Part shown: positions 57,301 to 64,000 of the stretch, one piece after another
Layout of the letters: each line of letters opens with the position of its first letter
How positions within the stretch are numbered: position 1 is the stretch's first letter
Origin: Cyanoderma ruficeps
Lineage: Eukaryota > Chordata > Aves > Passeriformes > Timaliidae
Direction of reading: 5' to 3'
Length of the DNA stretch: 64,000 bases
NCBI GenBank assembly: GCA_008694505.1
Contig: VZDJ01000056.1
Coordinates: forward strand, 5,955,205-6,019,204
Program-made: the position numbers and the translations under genes
Notes under the pieces: generated by a model
What the model saw: the letters and a program-made list of their open reading frames with translations, nothing else
Databases searched by the model: none
What the model was told of the DNA's origin: nothing

Positions 57301-58696
57301 ATCCTTCCCATCTCCTGCAGCCACAATAACAGAGCAGAAGAGAATTGATCTGAAAGCTCTCTGTGAATTCATGCAGAGTGAATCAGAAGATACTGACATT
57401 AAAAGACACTAAGAAAAAAACAAGCCTTTTTCCCCCCATGTTTTCTCTCATATAAGTTAGAACATCTTCACCTCTGAATTTCCACTAGGTTGTAAAAGTC
57501 TCCTTAATGTAACTGGGAGAAGCTGGGAAGTGAGGGTTGTTTCCATGTGTTGTGTCTAAATTTGTGTCTTATGCTTGATAATCTACCAGAGGCTCCTGTT
57601 TTCATCTTTGAAGCTTAGTATTGTTTGGGAGATTTTAGTAACCATACAGCACTTTGGGGAAGATACACAGTTTGAAATAGGAGCTCATGCATGGGATTTT
57701 GGTGCAGCAAATTTAAATGTGAATTTCATTTAGGCCTGTATAGGATTTAAGTGTAGTTAATATTTTATGTCAGTCTTTGGGAAGGTGTCTGCAGTCAGCT
57801 TGCCCCACCAGATCATAAATTATATATTTTGTTTCAATTCCAAATGGCCTCCTATTGGGGCCTGTTTGTTATGTGCAGCACACACTGTTATTTCCAGCAC
57901 ACAGTTCTGATGAAACTTGTGTTGAGAAGAGCCAAATCCTTTCCTCCTTGGAGATCAACCATCATTTTAAATTCTCTTGATGGTGACTTTTCATTGTGAG
58001 CAAGCTGGCAAAACATATAAAAAGGTTGTTTAGGTAGTTTTCTTTTTATTTTCCCTTTATTGTAAAAGCAATTTAAAAACACATGTCTTTGCTATTAAAT
58101 ATTTTAGGAACTGTCATGCACTATAGCGCTTTTAGCAAACTTTTGCCAAGTTTCTCACTGTGATGATGTAAATTCAGAACAACCCAGTCTGTAATGATCC
58201 TGAAACAACTCTTGCCCTGGTTTCAGGATGGTGAGGCTGGATGTGTTGGAGGCAGCAGAATCTTGTATGGCAGAGGGTGCTTTGTTCTTGCTGCAAACAC
58301 TGTCAGACTGTTCTTCCAGCCTTGTGTGGGAGAGGCAGCACTGTCATCATCAGTAGGAAAATGAAGTGTTGGATACACTTGTGTCACATCATGTAGTATC
58401 CCAAAGAGCAGAGGTTTGGGGATTGCACCTTCTGCTCCCTGGCAGTGTTTTATGTGTTTTGGGGCATTTTAGAGAGAGGCTTTGAGAATCAGGGTGGTTT
58501 AGGCAAGACAATGAAAATGAAGTGTGGAGGTGAGCAGGGGCTGTGCTGTGCAGGCCCAGGACTTGGGCTCCATGAACATTGTGGATGCCTCCAGCTCGGG
58601 ATATTCTATGATTCTCTAGGGTTTTCACCCCTCCAGACAGTGGTAGGACTGGCTGTGTGTGTGAAACAGTAGCAAAACAAAACAATAAAAGGGTTT

Positions 58697-59060
58697 GCAA
58701 GGCTGGGAAGCGCTGGGAACGGGGCCGGTGGGATCCAGGAATCCGTGGAATGGGCAGGTGCGATGCATGGATGGCTGCGCGGATCCCGGGAGCGGCCCGG
58801 TGGGATGCATGGATGGCTGCGCGGATCCCGGGAGCGGCCCGGTGGGATGCATGGATGGCTGCGCGGATCCCGGGATCGGCCCGGTGGGATGCATGGATGG
58901 CTGCGCGGATCCCGGGAGCGCCGTGCCCGCCCAGCCCGGCCTCTGCTGCCCCCTGCCGGCGCCTCCTCTAGAGCGGGCCCCGAGCGCGGAGCCGGGCACG
59001 GTCCCGCGGCATCGCTGCCAGCGCCTCCCTCGAGTTGCCGGCGTTTGTGCCCCCCTCACG
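58697..59060. promoter_or_regulatory. Small CpG island, possible promoter
   Basis: About 360 bp dense in CpG within CpG-poor DNA: GCGCGGATCCCGGGAGCGGCCCGG repeated, then GAGCGGGCCCCGAGCGCGGAGCCGGGCACGGTCCCGCGGCATCGC. It has no TATA box. No gene start is recognisable on either side. It may be an orphan island, the promoter of a noncoding RNA, or simply a GC-rich minisatellite. Confidence 0.45.
58763..58920 (+). repeat. 42-bp GC-rich tandem repeat (about 3.8 copies)
   Basis: Units begin at 58763, 58805, 58847 and 58889, each starting ATGCATGGATGGCTGCGCGG. Copies are nearly identical (one A/G-to-T change, GGGAGCGG to GGGATCGG, in the third). Each unit contains the palindromes ATGCAT, GGATCC and CCCGGG. 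A diverged copy may precede it (GTGGGATCCAGGAATCCGTGG). The unit length is a multiple of three, so frames stay open through it without implying coding. Confidence 0.95.
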
Positions 59061-62000
59061 AAAGCTACACAGACAAAAATGTAACAAGTGTGATAAAACG
59101 AGTCTGTTCCCGAGTTCCTTCTTTGTGGGTTCCTCGATCAAGACCAGCTCCTGCCACTCAGCCTGCAATGGCTGCCCAAACACAACCCGTGCTCCCTCTG
59201 GCCAGGACAGTCCAGATGCGCTTCTTCCACGAAACAAGCCCTCCATCGCTTCACCAGGCATAGAGATGTAAGGCCCCTCATCCTACCCTTCAGCACTCTG
59301 CTAGCCCAGGCAAAGTTCACACTATACTGCATCCCTGGCTTTGGGATTACTCTCGAATATTTGGGAAACTCCTTGGTCCAAGGAAGCTGCGTTTCCTTGG
59401 CCAGGAATGTTCTGGTGTCCCATTCCCTGAGTGCCTTTGGCACATCACTGAACAGCCTCACACAGCCACACCAGCTCCTGCTGGATACTTTCCTGCTGCC
59501 AGCAGGCAGGTGAATCACACGAGGCCAGGGAGGACACAAGCCAAAGCCAAACCTGGCTTTGCCTCCTGGCTGCTGTGGCAGTGCCCAGCACACAGGAACA
59601 GCCTTTCTGTTCCACCTTTGCACAGTGCCCAGCAACCCACAGTGCTGGGCTGTGTAGCCCTGGGCTACAAGTGGAGGGAATTCTGCAACAGTGCTAAGAA
59701 CCTCTATTAAAACAGACTTGGGAAATGAAGACTGAGGTAACCCAAGAACACCTTTGACAATCAGGGTGGAGCACTCCTGTTGCTAACTTGCTTTCCTCAG
59801 GGTCTGTTGCACATAGCTCTATAAAATAGTTCATACACTAGATGTGTCCCTAATGCAGCTAGTTGAGAAAGAAAAAACCACACATGTTCCCAGAGCAAAA
59901 CTAACAGTACTTGCCTGCATTTCTGATTTTTTTCTTGGTTTTTTTAAACTCTTATGAAAAGGAAACCCACCTGAGCTTTGAGTAAAGGGAGGGAAAGCAT
60001 GGTATCATGGCTGTGGCATCTGAAAAACTTACAGATATCTCAAATAACTCATAATTTTTAGCTCATAAATATTTGGGATTTTTTTTTCAATTTTCTTTGC
60101 TGGCAGCAGCTTTCTTCAAATTAACATGGTTTCAGAGATATCACATCATTTGACAGTGTGCCACGGTGACATTCTTTCCCCTCCTTCTTCCATCCTTTCA
60201 TGAAGCTTGCTAAATCTGTTTTAACAAATCCTGCCCAAGTTACCAATTCCGTCCAATGTTCTACTCTCCCTCTGCTGCTTTCATTTGGACAGGACAGAAA
60301 AACAAGTCCTGGCATTGAAAATGTCAGTTTATCACTTCAGCAACTCTCTTTCTGCTTGCATTTTTGCATCCATATGACAAGGGCACTGAGATGGACCATT
60401 TAGACATATAATAATCTTTCAGCTTGGATGGGGTCAAGGCAAATCAAAAATTCAGGAAACAGCTTTTTAAAATAGTGTGGTTGTTGAGATTCTAAATTTA
60501 TGTACCTAGCTTTTCATACATGTATATTTAGAGTCAATGCAGGTAAGCAGCATGACAGAGGAGAGTTTTCTAGAGAGGGATGTAGCAGCAACCATCATGT
60601 GTGCCTTGCAAACATGACACACAGAAAACTTATGGGACAGAAGATTAAAGGGCATGCAGATATATATTTCCAGCATATGCAGGGCAGATTCAAAGCTGGA
60701 ACCTGAATCTTGGTAATAAAGCAGGTTAAATACTGCCAGGTATATGAATTCCATTTGCTTTTGTTTCTTTTTTTGGTAAAAATCTAATATTCAAGCAGTT
60801 AGAGGTATAGATACTGAAAAAAATAGGAACAAACATTTTGGGTGTCCCACTGAGGCTGTGTTTGCAATGAATTGATGTTACTTTTTTCTTTGATTGGCCC
60901 AGTGACATCACTTTCTTGCTGCTACATTGCACTAGGGCAACTTGATTTTCTAGGGCAGTAATTTCTTTTCAAGATTGCATCACTGCAATTTGAAGTAGAA
61001 TATATTCCTTTGCCATGCATTTGTATTGCTTATCTTGTGTACAGCTTACTTCTCTGTAAATATTCCTTACCAGAGGGATGGACTTAGGTGTTGGCATGTT
61101 TCTGGTCAGGTTCTGTACAGAGCAGTGCAAGTTCTGAGGTAAAATACTTGATTGATCCAAGTAATTGCCAAAGAATTGTGTAAAACAATGACTGGAAAAA
61201 TTGGAGATTTTCATTTTACAGCAACTGTCTTTAACTGGTGAATATCGTCCTCCTCTGCACCAAAATACAGTTCAGATAGCTCATGGAGGCCATTTCAACC
61301 ACAAAAAAAAATTAATATGCTTTAAAATTGTCCTTGAGTCCTTGTCACTTATGATCTTCATAATTCATACATTCATGACAGTGACTCCTCCCTGATTTGG
61401 CAGTAATTTTGTGTTGCTGCTTTACAAAATATTTTACCATTCCCTGTTGTTAGGAGGGGAAAAACCCTGTACACTTAATACTTTTTATGGTGTACTTCTC
61501 CTATTAAATGCTTGTTGTTTGCTTAGCCACCCCTCAACCTGCCAAATTCATAATGCACGAGAAGCACTGCATGTCTGTACAGGCTCCATCAGGCAAACCT
61601 GAGCTTCCCCTGTGTTCTGAGCTGACCAGCTGTGAACTAGAAGACTTTTGACAGCTTATTAGTACAGGGCTGCACTGTGTTACTGAAGTTATGTGATTTC
61701 TTATTCAGCTGGCTTGCCTTTAGCAAACTTGGAATGTGAGCAAAACAAGCTCAGATATGTCTGTTCAGCCCAATCCACACAGATCCACAGCCACTGAGAG
61801 TGGGAATTATAAAGCATCTAGGTTATTAATGTCTGAAGTCTCAATCATGGAAATACCCCTCAGCTGTCACCTAGTGAGACAGCAGCTCTACCCTGTGTAA
61901 CATTATTTCCCTTGAACCACATATGCTTATGGCACAGTCTGAGTGAGATCCAAAATGTTTTCCTTTACCCAAACCAGTGGAAGGCTTCATTTAGTGAGTG

Positions 62001-62770
62001 TTTTTAGAACGTGACCTAATCCTGCCCCCTGTTCCTTCCTCCCTGCATTACAAAAGCATAGAGCATATTCCATTCTCTTCTCTTTTGGGGAAGGTTGAAA
62101 CTTTTCCCATTTCCCAACAGATTGCTCAGACATCAGGATGATCCAGGTGGATGGACAGATTCCACTTTGCCTACTAATAACTAAAGTATCTCTGATTCTT
62201 TAACATCATGGTTGTTGCTCTACTGCTTCAGTTTCTCATCACGAGAAAAGAAGGGTTCCACCATCTGTTTCAGAAATTATGATGTATTTTGATAATAGTC
62301 AATTGACAGATAAAATCCAGAAGCAGATTATAAATGGTGTTGGGATTAGACTCCTGGTTCTTTAAGAACAAAGCTTTTAAATTGAAGTTTTAAACGTGCC
62401 ATTTCAAAATGTGACTATTGGTGTGGTACAACAAACATAACAGAGTAAGACTTGGATCACTGCAGTTCATCGCTTCACTTTGGAGAAAAAATTAAAGCTA
62501 GTATAATTTTTGGGTTTTTATAACCCTTAATGAGGATTAATTCTACAGAAGTAATTTATTTTATATTAAACTATCAAATTCTAGTCTAGTCACAGTAAGT
62601 TCTAAAACGGCAGCTACTTTGAAAAACTAAGAGCCCACTTAATTCAGATTTACGTCCCATCTAGAACAAGGTATGGAAGCTGGGACTCATGAAAAGATGC
62701 ACTGCCCTCAGTCTGATATCATGTAAGAAGAGGAGCGCTTATTATAAGGCTCAATCCCTATTAAAAATAG
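59061..62770. other. Intergenic region before the THOC7 3' end
   Basis: I see no gene or clear transposable element. AT content rises toward THOC7. A T-run occurs at about 60078. Confidence 0.65.
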
Positions 62771-62789
62771 GAAAATCTGTGAAAACACC

Positions 62790-62795
62790 TTTAAT
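62790..62795 (-). terminator. THOC7: Possible THOC7 polyadenylation signal ATTAAA
   Basis: Plus-strand TTTAAT reads ATTAAA on the minus strand, about 295 bp after the THOC7 stop. It is the nearest hexamer of this kind. A canonical AATAAA follows at 62560-62555 (plus TTTATT), so the UTR end is uncertain. Confidence 0.35.
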
Positions 62796-63089
62796 TGGCA
62801 AAGTTTATCAAACACCTTAGTTCACAAGTACAGTGTAAAAGCTTCATCCCTTGTGAAGCAAAGTATATTTGTCACAAATTACAAAGTTTGTGGATTAACA
62901 CTGACTGCCTGTCTGCAAAGATCTGCAACTGTTTTCCCCTGAAGCATATGTAAAACAGATATTTTTGTATGAAAGTTCACAGAAGCAGTAGAAAACTATT
63001 TCCAGCTTCATCTCTCTTACAGTTGATTTCAACGGAAGGTGAAGATACTTGGACTTTCTTAAATAGTATTGTCAGTCTTCATATGCCAT

Positions 63090-63157
63090 CTACTGCTTGG
63101 CCTCTGCTTCCATCTGAGTATCTTGGGATTCCTCAGCTTCTGAAAGCTTTTCATCAT
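63090..63157 (-). CDS. THOC7: THO complex subunit 7, last coding exon (C-terminal tail)
   Basis: On the minus strand, after ATATTGAATTTTAG, two bases finish an Asn codon and the frame reads DEKLSEAEESQDTQMEAEAKQ and stop. This is the acidic C-terminal tail of THOC7 (human ends NDEKLSEVEEAQ... with a Met-Glu motif near the end). THOC7 is a coiled-coil subunit of the THO/TREX complex, which couples transcription to mRNA export in the nucleus. Only the tail is here. The preceding exon, with the coiled coil, is beyond position 64000. The gene converges with SNTN, as in mammals. Confidence 0.88.
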
Positions 63158-64000
63158 CTAAAATTCAATATTACTGTTAGTCAAACATGCTTGGTCATAT
63201 ATACAGACTATGTTGAAGAACTTTGTCCCACTTAGTATTTTATTTTGATTGCCTCAAATGTGTAGTTGAGTATCTCGTTCTACAAAATGCTATGTTCAAA
63301 CAAAAAAATCCTTCAAAGATTTTAATAATGTCATTTCTAACAGCTGTTACTGCAAATATGGGGTAAATTCTATAGTATCAATTGAAGCAAATGGTACCAG
63401 ATTGCTTCTAACCCCTTCTTTCTCTTTGCCTACTAATGGTTTATTTATTTTACACTGAAGGTGTGCTTTGAACTAAACTGCTACCTCGTTCACAAAATCC
63501 TGAAAGGTAATCTCTATGTTCATATGAAAATGCATTTTCAAGACTAATACTTAAGCAAGTGTTAGAAACACATAATAACAATAACCTTCTGCTAAAGTGC
63601 ACCTAGGATTAACAGTTCATTCCACTTAAGAAGATCTAGATGGCCTTAGAGAATGAAAGTCTGCTCTTACAGCCATCTCTGCATTTAATCAGGTCATGCT
63701 CAGAGGCTGAACCAATTGTTTTGTCTTTGAAAGACATGGCAAATATACAGCAAATAATATTTAAAACAATATTACCCATATTAGAGCACGGAAAGTTAGT
63801 GCTGATTTGAAAATATTAAGTATTTGTATTACAAAAGATGAGTATGACTAATTCCTGAATTTAGCTCTTGTGTCTGACAGTTTTAGTCCCTGCTCTACCA
63901 CAGATTCACAGTCTGAGTAGGTTGTCATTTACCTTCCTTGTATTTCAAGTTCTTTTTAGTAAAGGCTCAAATGATACCATGATAGCAGTGACATGTTCAA
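63158..64000 (-). other. THOC7: THOC7 intron (partial)
   Basis: Sequence upstream of the last THOC7 exon on the minus strand. I looked for the exon coding the end of the coiled coil (the HELQQTLE-type sequence) and did not find it. AT-rich, no repeat recognised. Confidence 0.7.

Larger units (their letters stand above)
48649..58696. other. Intergenic region, no recognised gene
   Basis: Contains one CR1 fragment at 54185. Two plus-strand open segments (51263-51489 and 53337-53529) begin at plausible acceptors and are listed as weak candidates. Other frames (52369-52851, 54956-55594, 56539-56961) have compositions of GC-rich chance frames. Confidence 0.6.

Noticed and set aside
58625..59263. 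Frames of 100-170 codons with a 14-residue repeat
   Set aside because: They arise from the 42-bp tandem repeat and the GC-rich island. Repeat length divisible by three keeps any frame open, and three frames are open together.
63436..63510. Plus-strand segment with GTGTGCTTTGAACTAAACTGC before AAAG|GTAATC
   Set aside because: It looks like a small exon, but the upstream acceptor is poor, it lies antisense inside a THOC7 intron, and no partner exon is visible.

Overview
The window is a stretch of vertebrate nuclear genome, almost certainly avian. It holds intron-split genes in long AT-rich non-coding sequence, 3' ends of chicken-repeat-1 (CR1) LINEs on both strands, and an interspersed LTR-like repeat of a kind I associate with songbirds. 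I therefore read it as a bird, probably a passerine, although the species cannot be fixed from sequence alone. The gene order, synaptoporin (SYNPR, +), sentan (SNTN, +), THOC7 (-), is that of human 3p14 and the matching avian segment.

Layout. 1-6531 is a SYNPR intron. The last three coding exons of SYNPR are at 6532-6730, 14053-14244 and 15252-15518. They are followed by a 3'UTR of about 1.5 kb with AATAAA at 17014-17019. About 5.5 kb of intergenic DNA follows. SNTN is complete in four coding exons (22514-22623, 23203-23237, 24016-24155, 25553-25711), encodes 147 aa, and has AATAAA at 25826. Roughly 37 kb without a recognised gene then follows, holding five CR1 fragments, an assembly gap (32666-32763), AT-rich and homeobox-motif-rich stretches, and a compact CpG island with a 42-bp tandem repeat (58.7-59.05 kb). 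The last coding exon of THOC7 lies on the minus strand at 63090-63157. The rest of THOC7 is beyond the window.

The most interesting signal is on the minus strand inside the SYNPR intron between 6730 and 14053. A chain of phase-compatible, splice-flanked open segments (about 12294-12257, 11646-11509, 9958-9715, 9626-9441) ends in a stop and has an AATAAA 134 bp further on. It would encode a protein of about 200 aa that I do not recognise, with a C-terminal CxxC-x21-CxxC module that looks metal-binding. A promoter-like CpG cluster lies upstream at about 12.83-12.88 kb. I propose it as an undescribed or poorly described nested antisense gene. It was built by eye from open frames and splice signals, so it needs transcript or homology evidence.

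The recognised genes do not form a pathway. SYNPR is a synaptic-vesicle membrane protein, SNTN is a component of the tip of motile cilia, and THOC7 is an mRNA-export factor. They are linked only by conserved synteny.
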